Below, in pieces: positions 1 to 8,385 of a stretch of 64,000 nt of DNA. This DNA is from Rhodospirillaceae bacterium (GTDB taxonomy: Bacteria > Pseudomonadota > Alphaproteobacteria > Rhodospirillales > Casp-alpha2), in NCBI GenBank assembly GCA_016845145.1, contig JAERTE010000028.1, positions 48,146 through 112,145 of the forward strand. The letters run 5' to 3'. The translations under genes were made by a program, and so were the position numbers. How positions within the stretch are numbered: position 1 is the stretch's first letter; every line of letters starts with the position of its first letter. Under the pieces are notes generated by a model. The model was not told the origin of the DNA, searched no databases, and was given only the letters and a program-made list of their open reading frames with translations.

Positions 1-278
1 GATTATCGTCACATAGGTATTTGTGATCTATGTGTGAACGTTACAGATTAAGCGTCGAATCGTAATAGGGCCAATTGCCCGGAAACACTTGGACCAGCAC
101 CTTGTGTTTCATGCCTGTGTCGCGACATCCAATGCACTCTGGCTCTGGTGAATCCATACATCTGGACCTACCATGAGACCAACACGCCCCGTAAGACAGT
201 CTGCATGAGTTTAGTCACAAGCCGCCCCACTTTGGGTGCTGGCTGGTTTCGCTTTTTTGGCATGAGGAAATTGGAACC
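1..278. other. Non-coding leader upstream of ald
   Basis: No convincing coding frame is visible before the ald start. The stretch contains an interrupted inverted repeat, CACATAG (10-16) against CTATGTG (28-34), and a 10-bp palindrome TGTCGCGACA (118-127). Either could be an operator, but nothing here identifies the binding protein. A GAGGAAATTGGAA purine-rich stretch just before position 279 serves as the ribosome-binding region of ald. Confidence 0.4.
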
Positions 279-1397
279 ATGAAAATCGGTGTCCCCAAGG
301 AGATCAAAAACCACGAATACCGCGTCGGCATGACGCCAACGGCGGTTCGCGAAGCTGTCCATCACGGCCATGAAGTCGTTGTTGAGACGAATGCCGGCAA
401 CGGCATCAGCGGTACCGATGACGCCTACCGCGCCGCCGGTGCCACGGTGGTCGATACCGCCGAAGAAGTGTTCGCCACGGCAGACATGATCGTTAAGGTG
501 AAGGAACCGCAAGAGGTCGAACGGAAAATGTTGCGCGAAGGACAAATCCTGTTCACCTACCTGCATCTGGCCCCCGACCCCGAACAAACCAAAGACCTAG
601 TCGACAGCGGCGCCATTTGCATCGCCTACGAAACCGTCACCGACCAGCACGGCGGATTGCCTCTGCTGGCGCCGATGTCGCAGGTCGCGGGCCGTATGTC
701 GATCCAGGCCGGTGCACATTGTCTCGAACGCGCGCAAGGAGGCTCTGGCGTGCTGCTTGCCGGCGTGCCCGGTGTACGCCCGGCCAAAGTGGTCGTCGTC
801 GGCGGTGGCGTGGTCGGCGAGAACGCCGCCTACATGGCGGTCGGCATGGGAGCGGATGTCACCATCCTCGACCGCAACGTCGACACCATGCGCTCGCTTG
901 TGGTGCGTTTCGGGCAATCAATTAAGACGCTCTACTCCACACGCCTCACTTTGGAAGAAGAAGTGTTGGCCGCTGATTTGGTGATTGGCGCCGTGCTGGT
1001 GCCGGGCGCCGAAGCGCCGAAACTGATCACCCGCGATCTGATTTCGCGCATGAAAGCGGGTTCGGTGATCTGCGATGTCGCCATCGATCAAGGCGGCTGC
1101 GCCGAAACCTCAAAAGCAACCACCCACGCCGAGCCGACCTATGTCGTCGATGACGTCGTGCACTATTGTGTCGCCAATATGCCTGGCGCCGTTTCACATA
1201 CGTCGACTTACGCGCTCAATAACGTGACCTTGCCTTTCACTCTTGAGCTCGCCGACAAAGGGTACAAGCAAGCCCTTTTGGATGATCCCCATCTGCTGAA
1301 CGGCCTGAATGTTTGCGAAGGAAAGGTCACCTACGAAGCCGTGGCGCACGATTTGGGTTACAACTACGTTGCTCCGAAAACGGCACTGGGTGCCTAA
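279..1397 (+). CDS. ald: Alanine dehydrogenase
   Basis: Catalyses reversible NAD-dependent oxidative deamination of L-alanine to pyruvate and ammonium in the cytoplasm. The 372-residue length is normal for the family. The N-terminal [17 protein letters not shown] is the family signature. Lys75 (in MIVKVKEP) and His96 (in YLHLAP) match the pyruvate-binding and catalytic positions. A Rossmann GGGVVG motif sits at about residues 175-180. It lies directly upstream of xsc. In taurine-degrading bacteria Ald regenerates the pyruvate consumed by taurine:pyruvate aminotransferase, so a role in taurine nitrogen release is likely. No tpa gene is visible in the window, so the taurine link is contextual. 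Confidence 0.95.
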   Translation: MKIGVPKEIKNHEYRVGMTPTAVREAVHHGHEVVVETNAGNGISGTDDAYRAAGATVVDTAEEVFATADMIVKVKEPQEVERKMLREGQILFTYLHLAPDPEQTKDLVDSGAICIAYETVTDQHGGLPLLAPMSQVAGRMSIQAGAHCLERAQGGSGVLLAGVPGVRPAKVVVVGGGVVGENAAYMAVGMGADVTILDRNVDTMRSLVVRFGQSIKTLYSTRLTLEEEVLAADLVIGAVLVPGAEAPKLITRDLISRMKAGSVICDVAIDQGGCAETSKATTHAEPTYVVDDVVHYCVANMPGAVSHTSTYALNNVTLPFTLELADKGYKQALLDDPHLLNGLNVCEGKVTYEAVAHDLGYNYVAPKTALGA

Positions 1398-1418
1398 TCG
1401 CGTTATTATCTCACTCGA

Positions 1419-1457
1419 AATCATAAAAATGGACACGTTGTCTCATTTTTTATGATT
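1419..1457. promoter_or_regulatory. Long AT-rich hairpin/operator between ald and xsc
   Basis: The left arm (1419-1435) reads AATCATAAAAATGGACA and the right arm (1439-1457) reads TGTCTCATTTTTTATGATT. They pair over about 15 bp around a CGT loop with two T bulges. The right arm starts the TTGTCTCATTTTTT motif (1438-1451), which recurs with one mismatch at 46109-46122 upstream of the sulfoacetate regulator. It could be an IclR-type operator, a weak terminator for ald, or both. The recurrence favours an operator. Confidence 0.5.
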
Positions 1458-1521
1458 TTGCATCTTGACTGCGTCTGTGATTCTGTGGTTTTAAAGCTGA
1501 AATCTCAGTTTTTATCTCTAT

Positions 1522-1536
1522 TTGTCTCATAAATGA
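1522..1536 (+). promoter_or_regulatory. Second TTGTCTCAT motif upstream of xsc
   Basis: TTGTCTCATAAATGA lies about 45 bp before the xsc start. The core TGTCTCATAAA is repeated exactly on the minus strand at 46139-46149, between the IclR gene and azlC. Together with the copy at 1438-1451 it makes a two-site arrangement like that seen in the sau regulator region. Binding is inferred, not shown. Confidence 0.45.
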
Positions 1537-1578
1537 TCTTTTCGGCTTGTCGCCGAAAGCCGAAGCGGAGGATACGAC

Positions 1579-3360
1579 ATGACAAAAATGAACACCGAAG
1601 AGGCCTTTGTTAAGGTCTTACAAATGCACGGCATCGAGCATGCCTTCGGCATCATCGGCTCGGCCATGATGCCCATTTCCGATTTGTTCCCGAAAGCCGG
1701 CATCACATTTTGGGACTGTGCCCACGAATGTAACGCCGGCATGATGGCCGACGGTTTCACCCGGTCCTCGGGTAAGATGTCCATGATGGTGGCGCAGAAC
1801 GGTCCCGGCATCACCAACTTCGTGACACCTGTGAAAACCGCCTACTGGAACCACACACCGTTGTTGCTGGTGACGCCGCAGGCCGCCAACAAAACCATCG
1901 GCCAGGGCGGCTTCCAGGAAATCCCGCAGATGAAGCTGTTCGAAGACATGGTCTGCTATCAAGAAGAAGTTCGTGACCCGACGCGGATTGCCGAAGTGCT
2001 GAACCGGGTGATCGAACAAGCTTGGCGCGGCTCCGCGCCGGCGCAGATCAACATTCCCCGCGACTATTGGACCCAAATCGTCGACATCGAGCTGCCGCAG
2101 GTCGTCAAGATCGAGCGCCCGTCGGGCGGCGCAAGCGCGATCGCCGATGCCGCAAAGCTTCTCTCGGAAGCACAGTTCCCGGTCATCTTGAACGGCGCAG
2201 GGGTCATTTTGTCGGGCGGCATTGATGCTTCCAAAGCCCTGGCAGAACGCTTGTCGGCGCCGGTTTGCTGTGGCTATCAGCACAACGACGCGTTCCCAGG
2301 CTCGCACCCGCTGTTCGCTGGCCCACTGGGTTACAATGGCTCCAAGGCCGGCATGGAACTGATTGCCAAGGCCGACGTGGTGTTGGCGTTGGGCACACGC
2401 CTCAATCCGTTCTCGACGTTGCCCGGTTACGGCATCGACTACTGGCCGCAAGACGCCAAAATCATCCAGGTGGATATGAATGCGGACCGCATCGGTCTAA
2501 CCAAGAAGCTTGATGTCGCCATCCAGGGCGATGCCAAGCTCGTGGCAGAACAACTGCTTGGTGCTCTTTCCCAAGACGCCGGCAACGCCGGCCGCAAGGA
2601 ACGCGAAGATCTGGTCGCCACCACGAAGTCGCGCTGGGCGCAAGAGCTTTCCAGCATGGATCACGAAGACGATGATCCCGGCACCACCTGGAACGAACGT
2701 GCACGTGGCAAACACCCAGAGCGCATGAGCCCGCGCATGGCATGGCGCGCCATCCAATCGGCGCTGCCGAAAGACGCCATCATCTCGTCCGATATCGGCA
2801 ACAACTGCGCTATCGGCAACGCCTACCCGACCTTCGAGCAAGGTCGCAAGTATCTGGCTCCGGGCCTGTTCGGTCCTTGCGGTTACGGCTTCCCGGCCAT
2901 TGCCGGCGCCAAGATCGCCTGCCCGGACACGCCTGTCGTGGGTTTTGCTGGTGACGGTGCGTTTGGCATCTCCATGAACGAAATGGGCGCCGTTGGCCGC
3001 GACGAATGGCCGCCGATCACCATGGTGATTTTCCGCAACTACCAATGGGGTGCTGAAAAGCGCAACACGACGCTTTGGTATCAAGACAACTTCGTCGGCA
3101 CCGAGTTGGACCTGGACGTCAACTACGCTGGTATCGCAGATGCCTGTGGCCTCAAGGGCGTACAAGTCACAACCATGCAGGACCTGACCGACGCCCTGGA
3201 TACGGCAGTGAAGGCGCAGATGAACGACGGTGTGACCACGTTCATCGAAGTTATCCTGAACCAGGAACTGGGAGAGCCGTTCCGTCGCGACGCCATGAAG
3301 GCGCCGGTGGAAGTGGCCGGCATCGACCCCAGCGACATGAAGCCGCAAAACCCGGCCTGA
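1579..3360 (+). CDS. xsc: Sulfoacetaldehyde acetyltransferase
   Basis: Thiamine-diphosphate enzyme that converts sulfoacetaldehyde and phosphate into acetyl phosphate and sulfite, the desulfonation step for taurine, isethionate and sulfoacetate. The 593 residues fit Xsc. The N-terminal half carries the pyrimidine-binding domain (IIGSAMMPISDLFPKAG, then the glutamate in CAHECNAGMMADGF). The C-terminal half has the diphosphate motif GDGAFGISMNE ending in RNYQWGAEKRN, typical of Xsc rather than acetolactate synthase. GGAGG seven bases upstream supports the ATG at 1579. It is followed by pta and preceded by ald. Two motifs shared with the sau locus lie upstream. Confidence 0.96.
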   Translation: MTKMNTEEAFVKVLQMHGIEHAFGIIGSAMMPISDLFPKAGITFWDCAHECNAGMMADGFTRSSGKMSMMVAQNGPGITNFVTPVKTAYWNHTPLLLVTPQAANKTIGQGGFQEIPQMKLFEDMVCYQEEVRDPTRIAEVLNRVIEQAWRGSAPAQINIPRDYWTQIVDIELPQVVKIERPSGGASAIADAAKLLSEAQFPVILNGAGVILSGGIDASKALAERLSAPVCCGYQHNDAFPGSHPLFAGPLGYNGSKAGMELIAKADVVLALGTRLNPFSTLPGYGIDYWPQDAKIIQVDMNADRIGLTKKLDVAIQGDAKLVAEQLLGALSQDAGNAGRKEREDLVATTKSRWAQELSSMDHEDDDPGTTWNERARGKHPERMSPRMAWRAIQSALPKDAIISSDIGNNCAIGNAYPTFEQGRKYLAPGLFGPCGYGFPAIAGAKIACPDTPVVGFAGDGAFGISMNEMGAVGRDEWPPITMVIFRNYQWGAEKRNTTLWYQDNFVGTELDLDVNYAGIADACGLKGVQVTTMQDLTDALDTAVKAQMNDGVTTFIEVILNQELGEPFRRDAMKAPVEVAGIDPSDMKPQNPA

Positions 3361-3379
3361 TTTCGTTTAGGCTGCAATC

Positions 3380-3412
3380 AAGGCCGGATGGACCTCTCCC
3401 CCATCCGGCCTT
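3380..3412 (+). terminator. Hairpin between xsc and pta
   Basis: A perfect 12-bp stem, AAGGCCGGATGG (3380-3391) with CCATCCGGCCTT (3401-3412) around a 9-nt loop, follows the xsc stop by about 20 bp. The T-run after it is weak (ATTGTTG). It may terminate partially, so that pta is made at a lower level than xsc, or protect the 3' end of the xsc transcript. Confidence 0.65.
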
Positions 3413-3456
3413 ATTGTTGCCCGGTTGGCACCAAAGACCTGAACGGAATAGCCCTG

Positions 3457-4386
3457 ATGCTGAGCACCATCCCCTTCGAAATACCGGCCTATCTGCTTGA
3501 GCGCGTGCGCGACTTGGATACCGTGCGCATGGCGATCGCCGGCGCCGACCATCCGGTCGCGCTGGAAAGTGCTCGCCAAGCCGCTGAATCCGGGCTCATC
3601 GATCCGGTGCTGGTGGGCGATACGGAAGCCATCCAAGCCATTGCACGCGAAGCCGGCTGGGATATCTCCAGCTATCAAGTTGTCGATGCCGGCGGCGAGG
3701 AGAAGGCGCCGGCAGCAGCGATAGCCCTGGCACGCGGCGGTGAAGTGACGACACTGATGAAAGGTCACGTGCATACCGACTCGTTGATGAAGGCCGTGGT
3801 CAACCGCGACGCGGGTCTGCGCACGGGGCGGCGCTTGAGCCATGTGTTTCACATGACCGTGCCCGATAGTGAGCGCGTTTTGTTGATCACCGACGGCGCG
3901 GTCAACGTCGCGCCCGACACGGCGACCAAAATCGATATCATTAACAACGCCGTCCAGCTCTCACATGCATTGGGGAACGCGGAGCCCCATGTGGCAATGC
4001 TTTCCGGCACCGAATCGGTCATCAACGCCATGCCGTCGAGCGTCGACGCCGCCGAGGTCGTGAAGCGTGCCAACGCAGGTGAAGTCACGGGTGCGGTGGT
4101 GGATGGTCCATTCGCCTTCGACAATGCCATGTCACCCGAAGCCGCCGAGATGAAGGGCATCGACAGTCCCGTCGCCGGCAACGCCGACGTGCTGGTGGTG
4201 CCGAACATCGAGACCGGCAATGGGCTGTTCAAGATGATGGTCTATTTCATGAGCGGCCTGGCCGCCGGCGTTGTCATGGGTGCCAAGGTGCCGATTGTGC
4301 TGACCTCGCGCGCCGACCCGCCGGAAGCACGATTCGCCGCTGCCGCCATAGCGGCGCTTGCGGCCGCAGACGTGAATCAGTCGTAG
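3457..4386 (+). CDS. pta: Phosphate acetyltransferase
   Basis: Transfers the acetyl group of acetyl phosphate to coenzyme A, passing the Xsc product to central metabolism. It is a short single-domain Pta of about 309 residues (PTA/PTB fold), the form usually linked to xsc, without the long N-terminal DRTGG part of E. coli Pta. I chose the ATG at 3457 (MLSTIPFEIPAYLL) because the upstream extension to 3388 covers the hairpin after xsc and reads as non-protein sequence. The 3' end overlaps the convergent LysR gene by 10 bp. Confidence 0.9.
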   Translation: MLSTIPFEIPAYLLERVRDLDTVRMAIAGADHPVALESARQAAESGLIDPVLVGDTEAIQAIAREAGWDISSYQVVDAGGEEKAPAAAIALARGGEVTTLMKGHVHTDSLMKAVVNRDAGLRTGRRLSHVFHMTVPDSERVLLITDGAVNVAPDTATKIDIINNAVQLSHALGNAEPHVAMLSGTESVINAMPSSVDAAEVVKRANAGEVTGAVVDGPFAFDNAMSPEAAEMKGIDSPVAGNADVLVVPNIETGNGLFKMMVYFMSGLAAGVVMGAKVPIVLTSRADPPEARFAAAAIAALAAADVNQS

Positions 4387-5369
4387 ATATTCATCGCGTC
4401 GGCAGCCCAAGGCATCCAAGGGCGAACCTCGTTTTCAACAATGGATTTAGCGACATCGCCCGCCTCGATGGCAATGCGCCGCGTCATCGCCGCCGCACCG
4501 TCCGGCCCTGTAACCAAGTGAAAAGTGCGCGAAAACGCTTTCCCCGGCAGCGGCAGCGCCACCAAATCATCCGCATAGGAACGGCCATGCACCAAACACA
4601 ACGGCGTTGTAATAGCCCAACCCAAGCCGGCCGAAACCATGCCGAACAGCGCGTCGGTACCGTCGAACTCCATGATCGCCCGAGCCGCAATGCCTTGATC
4701 ATTGAGATGATTTTCAATCTGGGTGCCGATATGAGAACGGATTGAATATCGGATAAACGGGTGGTTGCCAGCCAAGTCCGACAATGTCGGCATCTTAATG
4801 TTCGCCGCCAGGCGTTTCGGCAACAGCAGCACGAAAGGCTCGCTCATCAGTTTACGCGCCCGCGCACCGCCAACCTGACCGTCAGGGTCGGTCAACACCA
4901 TGAAATCCAACCGCCGGTTTTGCAGGTCCGACCATAGCGTCGGCGAGATTCCCGAAAGCACGGTGATCCGCTCTAAGTGATTGCGCAATTGCCGGACAAG
5001 TGCCGGTCCCACCGTGGCGGCGAATGAATCGACCAAGCCCAGCCGCATGGAAGTTTCTCCATCGTGTGCAGCACCCGAGATTTGCCGCCGCACCGATTGT
5101 TCGGCCTCCAGCAGCGCCGGACCGGCTTCACGCAATGCTTCACCCGCCGGCGTCAGCCGCAGCGGTCTGACGCCGCGCTCAAACAACGCTGCACCGCATT
5201 TCGTCTCTAGCCGCGCTATGGCTTGTGACACTGCCGGCTGTGAAGCACCGAACCGCTGCCCAGCCTCGGTCATGGAGCCTGTCTCGGCCACGCACAAGAA
5301 TAACACCACCGATTTCAGCTCCAGCGGCTCATCCTCGGATGTTAGAGAGCTTATAGTCTTCATTTGCAT
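4377..5369 (-). CDS. LysR-family transcriptional regulator
   Basis: 330-residue LTTR. The N-terminal winged helix-turn-helix (about residues 15-75, with TGSMTEAGQRFGASQPAVSQ) is followed by a LysR substrate-binding domain. It is divergent from the mmgE/prpD-sox operon across a 67-bp AT-rich gap and convergent with pta, so the sarcosine oxidase operon is the likely target. Two candidate starts (5369, 5363) have only a weak AAGAA ribosome site. The effector is unknown. Confidence 0.85.
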   Translation of the reverse strand: MQMKTISSLTSEDEPLELKSVVLFLCVAETGSMTEAGQRFGASQPAVSQAIARLETKCGAALFERGVRPLRLTPAGEALREAGPALLEAEQSVRRQISGAAHDGETSMRLGLVDSFAATVGPALVRQLRNHLERITVLSGISPTLWSDLQNRRLDFMVLTDPDGQVGGARARKLMSEPFVLLLPKRLAANIKMPTLSDLAGNHPFIRYSIRSHIGTQIENHLNDQGIAARAIMEFDGTDALFGMVSAGLGWAITTPLCLVHGRSYADDLVALPLPGKAFSRTFHLVTGPDGAAAMTRRIAIEAGDVAKSIVENEVRPWMPWAADAMNIYD

Positions 5370-5436
5370 TTCTTATTTTTTACATAATTTTTCTGAATGA
5401 CAAGATTTACATATAGGATCGGTCTATCTTGCCTGC

Positions 5437-6834
5437 ATGATGGGTAGCGACAGCACCGCAGCCGAACGCCTGGGCGCATGGACCGCAGCCAGCACGCTCG
5501 CCGACGCGCCTGAAGATGCACGACGTATTGCCGTGCGGTGCCTGGTCGATCTGTTCGCCGTGGGTATCGCCGGTGGCGCACACGACGTAAGCGCCATGGC
5601 TCGCAATTTGATTTTCGCCGAGCACGGCAATGGCCATGCGTCCGTGTTCGGCAGTAACCGTCGCGCCACCGCCAGCGGCGCCGCCCTGGCGAACGGCACG
5701 GCGGCGCATGTGTTTGACTTCGACGACACCTGTTATGCCGGTGTCACCCACGGCACGGCGGTCATTGGCCCGGCTGTGCTTGCCGTTGCCGAGCAAATCG
5801 AAGCGAGCGGCGACACCTTGTTGGCCGGGTTTATCGCCGGTTCGGAATGCGCGTACGTCCTGGGCAAAGCGACAGGCAACGCGCCTTGGTTCAACGGCTG
5901 GTGGGGCACCACCATTTACGGCGCCATCGGTGCGGCGGCAGGTGCCGCGCGCGTCTTGGGGCTGGGCGCCACGCAAACCACCAGCGCCATCGCGCTAGCT
6001 GCCTTCGGCGTGGGCGGCAATCTGGCGGGACTTGGCACCGACGCGAAACCGTTGACATGCGGCCTCGCGGCAGCAGATGGTGTGCGGGCAGCCTTGCTTG
6101 CCGCCGCCGGCGCTACCGGTCCTGCCGGTATCTTTGAGGACGGCCGCGGTTTTGCGAAATTGTTCAACGACGGCGTTTTCGATGCCAGCCAACTGGATCA
6201 GATGGGCCGAGTCTACTCGTTGATTGAGCCTGGCATCTTCATCAAACCCTATCCATCCTGCACGGCGACCCACGCGGCCTTGGAAGCTATGTCGATCCTC
6301 ATGGAAACCCACAATCTAGGGCCCGACGACATCGCGCGCGTAACGTGTTTCGTGCCGAAAATGGTGGATGTCAGCTTGATCTATAACAGGCCCGAAAGCC
6401 CGCAACAGGCTCAGTTTTCCATGCCCTACACGGTCGGTTGCATGCTGGCGCACGGCTCGTTCGGCGTTACGCATTTAACAGGCAACACGCCCGATAGTGA
6501 CGCCACTGCCCAAGCGATGTGTAAAGTCACCATGGTACGCGACGATGAACTCACGGCTCAATCGTTCGACGAAAAGATCGGACCGGAATGCGCGCGCGTC
6601 CTCATTGAAACCATCGACGGCGCCACGCACGAGCATTTCAATTCTGTTGCCATCGGTGCGCCCAGCAAGCCCATGTCCGACAAAGCTTTGGATGATAAAT
6701 TCCGCTCCCTCGCCGCGCACGGCGGTCTTGATGATGCAGACCCACTTCTGGGCCGCATTCGATCCATTGACACGTTATCAAACGCCCGCGACCTCATGCC
6801 CCAGGAAACAGCAACACGAGAAACCAGACCATGA
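5437..6834 (+). CDS. MmgE/PrpD family protein
   Basis: 465 residues of the MmgE/PrpD fold, which includes 2-methylcitrate dehydratase, cis-aconitate decarboxylase and iminodisuccinate epimerase. Family hallmarks are VFDFDDTCYAGVTHGTAVIGPA (about residues 93-113) and KPYPSCTATHAALEA. No prpB or prpC is adjacent, so 2-methylcitrate is not a supported substrate. Its stop overlaps the soxB start by 4 nt (ATGA), which makes it the first gene of the sarcosine oxidase operon, an unusual association. It probably acts as a dehydratase, epimerase or decarboxylase on a small carboxylate related to the sox substrate, but that is inference. Confidence 0.85.
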   Translation: MMGSDSTAAERLGAWTAASTLADAPEDARRIAVRCLVDLFAVGIAGGAHDVSAMARNLIFAEHGNGHASVFGSNRRATASGAALANGTAAHVFDFDDTCYAGVTHGTAVIGPAVLAVAEQIEASGDTLLAGFIAGSECAYVLGKATGNAPWFNGWWGTTIYGAIGAAAGAARVLGLGATQTTSAIALAAFGVGGNLAGLGTDAKPLTCGLAAADGVRAALLAAAGATGPAGIFEDGRGFAKLFNDGVFDASQLDQMGRVYSLIEPGIFIKPYPSCTATHAALEAMSILMETHNLGPDDIARVTCFVPKMVDVSLIYNRPESPQQAQFSMPYTVGCMLAHGSFGVTHLTGNTPDSDATAQAMCKVTMVRDDELTAQSFDEKIGPECARVLIETIDGATHEHFNSVAIGAPSKPMSDKALDDKFRSLAAHGGLDDADPLLGRIRSIDTLSNARDLMPQETATRETRP

Positions 6835-8087
6835 CCAAATACTCCATAGCTTCGCTGGCGCGCAACGCGCTCACCGGACACAAGAATTGGCCGCAGGCCT
6901 GGCGCAGCCCAGAGCCCAAGCCCGAGTACGACGTCATCATCATTGGCGGCGGCGGGCACGGGTTGGCAACCGCCTACTACCTGGCGAAAAACCACGGCAT
7001 CACCAACGTAGCGGTGCTTGAGAAAGGTTGGCTCGGCGGCGGCAATACGGGCCGTAACACCACCATCGTCCGCTCCAACTATGGCCAGGAAGGCAACACG
7101 CTATTCTATGAGAAATCGGTGCAGTTGTGGGAAGATCTCAGCCAAGACCTCAATTACAACGTCATGCATTCGCAACGTGGCGTCCTCAACTTGGCGCATT
7201 CCGATTCCGATGTCGACGCACAGCAACGGCGCGGCAACTATATGCGCATCAACGGCATCGACGCCGAGTTTCTGAGCCGAGACGGTGTCCGCGCTTTCGT
7301 GCCGCAATTGGATTTCTCTCCCGGCGCGCGCTTTCCTATCAAGGGCGGCTTGTTGCAGCCGCGCGGCGGCACCGCACGGCACGATGCCGTCGCCTGGGGC
7401 CTGGCTCGCGGCGCCGACAAGTACGGCGTCGATATCATCCAGAACTGCGAGGTTACGAGCGTCGATGTTGTGAACGGCCGCGTTACCGGCGTGCAGACGA
7501 CACGCGGCGCGATCAAGGCCAAAAAAGTAGCCACGGCGGTAGCCGGACACACGGGGCATCTTTGCGCCATGGCGGGCATGCGCATGCCCCTGGAGGCGCA
7601 CGTGCTGCAAGCCATGGTGTCGGAACCGATTAAGCCGTGTCTCGATACGGTGGTCACTTCGGGCGCCGTGCATTTCTATGTGTCGCAGTCGGACAAGGGC
7701 GAATTGGTATTCGGCGGTGATCTCGATTTCTACCCGACCTATGGCCAACGCGGCAATTTCCCGACCGTCGAACACGTGGTGCAGACACTGGTAACGCTGT
7801 TTCCACAATTCGGTCGCTTGCGGCTGATGCGCACCTGGGGCGGCATCATGGATATGTCCATGGACGGCAGCCCGATCATTACCACCACCGATATCGACGG
7901 CTTCTTCATCAATGGCGGGTGGTGCTATGGCGGCTTCAAGGCAACGCCGGGATCGGGCTGGGTCTACGCCCACACCATTGCCAATGACGCGCCGCACGAC
8001 CTGAACGCACTGTTAACCCTCAAGCGCTTCGAGACCGGCGCCATGATCGACGAAGGCGGCCACGGCGCCACCGCCAAAGCGCACTGA
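6831..8087 (+). CDS. soxB: Sarcosine oxidase subunit beta
   Basis: Flavoprotein subunit where sarcosine is oxidised to glycine and a one-carbon unit. The FAD-binding motif DVIIIGGGGHGLATAYYLAK is at about residues 34-53, with the SoxB signature GGNTGRNTTIVRSNY next. RGGTARHDAVAWG contains the histidine that in characterised SoxB carries covalent FMN. The C-terminal WGGIMDMSMDGSPI and GGWCYGGFKATPGSG are also typical. Length (418) is normal. It is translationally coupled to the upstream mmgE/prpD gene. The name means sarcosine oxidase, not sulfur oxidation. Confidence 0.95.
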   Translation: MTKYSIASLARNALTGHKNWPQAWRSPEPKPEYDVIIIGGGGHGLATAYYLAKNHGITNVAVLEKGWLGGGNTGRNTTIVRSNYGQEGNTLFYEKSVQLWEDLSQDLNYNVMHSQRGVLNLAHSDSDVDAQQRRGNYMRINGIDAEFLSRDGVRAFVPQLDFSPGARFPIKGGLLQPRGGTARHDAVAWGLARGADKYGVDIIQNCEVTSVDVVNGRVTGVQTTRGAIKAKKVATAVAGHTGHLCAMAGMRMPLEAHVLQAMVSEPIKPCLDTVVTSGAVHFYVSQSDKGELVFGGDLDFYPTYGQRGNFPTVEHVVQTLVTLFPQFGRLRLMRTWGGIMDMSMDGSPIITTTDIDGFFINGGWCYGGFKATPGSGWVYAHTIANDAPHDLNALLTLKRFETGAMIDEGGHGATAKAH

Positions 8088-8106
8088 GACGGGAAGGACA
8101 ACCTCC

Positions 8107-8385
8107 ATGCTACACATCACCTGCCCCTGGTGCGGACCCCGCGCCCAGACCGAGTTTTCCTATGAGGACGACGCAACCCGGACCCGCCCGGCCATGGATA
8201 ACACCGACGAACGCGATCATTTTGATTATGTCTATCAGCGCGACCCGCGCATGGGCCTGCAAGATGAGCTTTGGCGGCATGGCGCGGGTTGCGGCAAGTT
8301 CATCAAAGTCCGGCGAAATACGCTCACCCATGAGATCACCGCCACCGGCGCACCTGATGCGGATTTTGACGGAGACGGCCAATGA
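8107..8385 (+). CDS. soxD: Sarcosine oxidase subunit delta
   Basis: Small zinc-binding subunit of heterotetrameric sarcosine oxidase, 92 residues. Metal-binding residues are visible in the N-terminal CPWCGPR and in RHGAGCGKFIKVRRNT. It sits 19 bp after soxB, and its stop overlaps the soxA start in an ATGA. Confidence 0.93.
   Translation: MLHITCPWCGPRAQTEFSYEDDATRTRPAMDNTDERDHFDYVYQRDPRMGLQDELWRHGAGCGKFIKVRRNTLTHEITATGAPDADFDGDGQ

Noticed and set aside
168..1436. Minus-strand frames over ald, including 139- and 106-residue reading frames
   Set aside because: They mirror the codon structure of ald in other frames, have no ribosome site and no recognisable domains.
3388..3456. Upstream extension of pta to 3388
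   Set aside because: The added residues translate the xsc-pta hairpin and have no family similarity.
5437..6834. Calling the MmgE/PrpD gene 2-methylcitrate dehydratase prpD
   Set aside because: No prpB, prpC or acnD accompanies it, and it is coupled to sarcosine oxidase genes.
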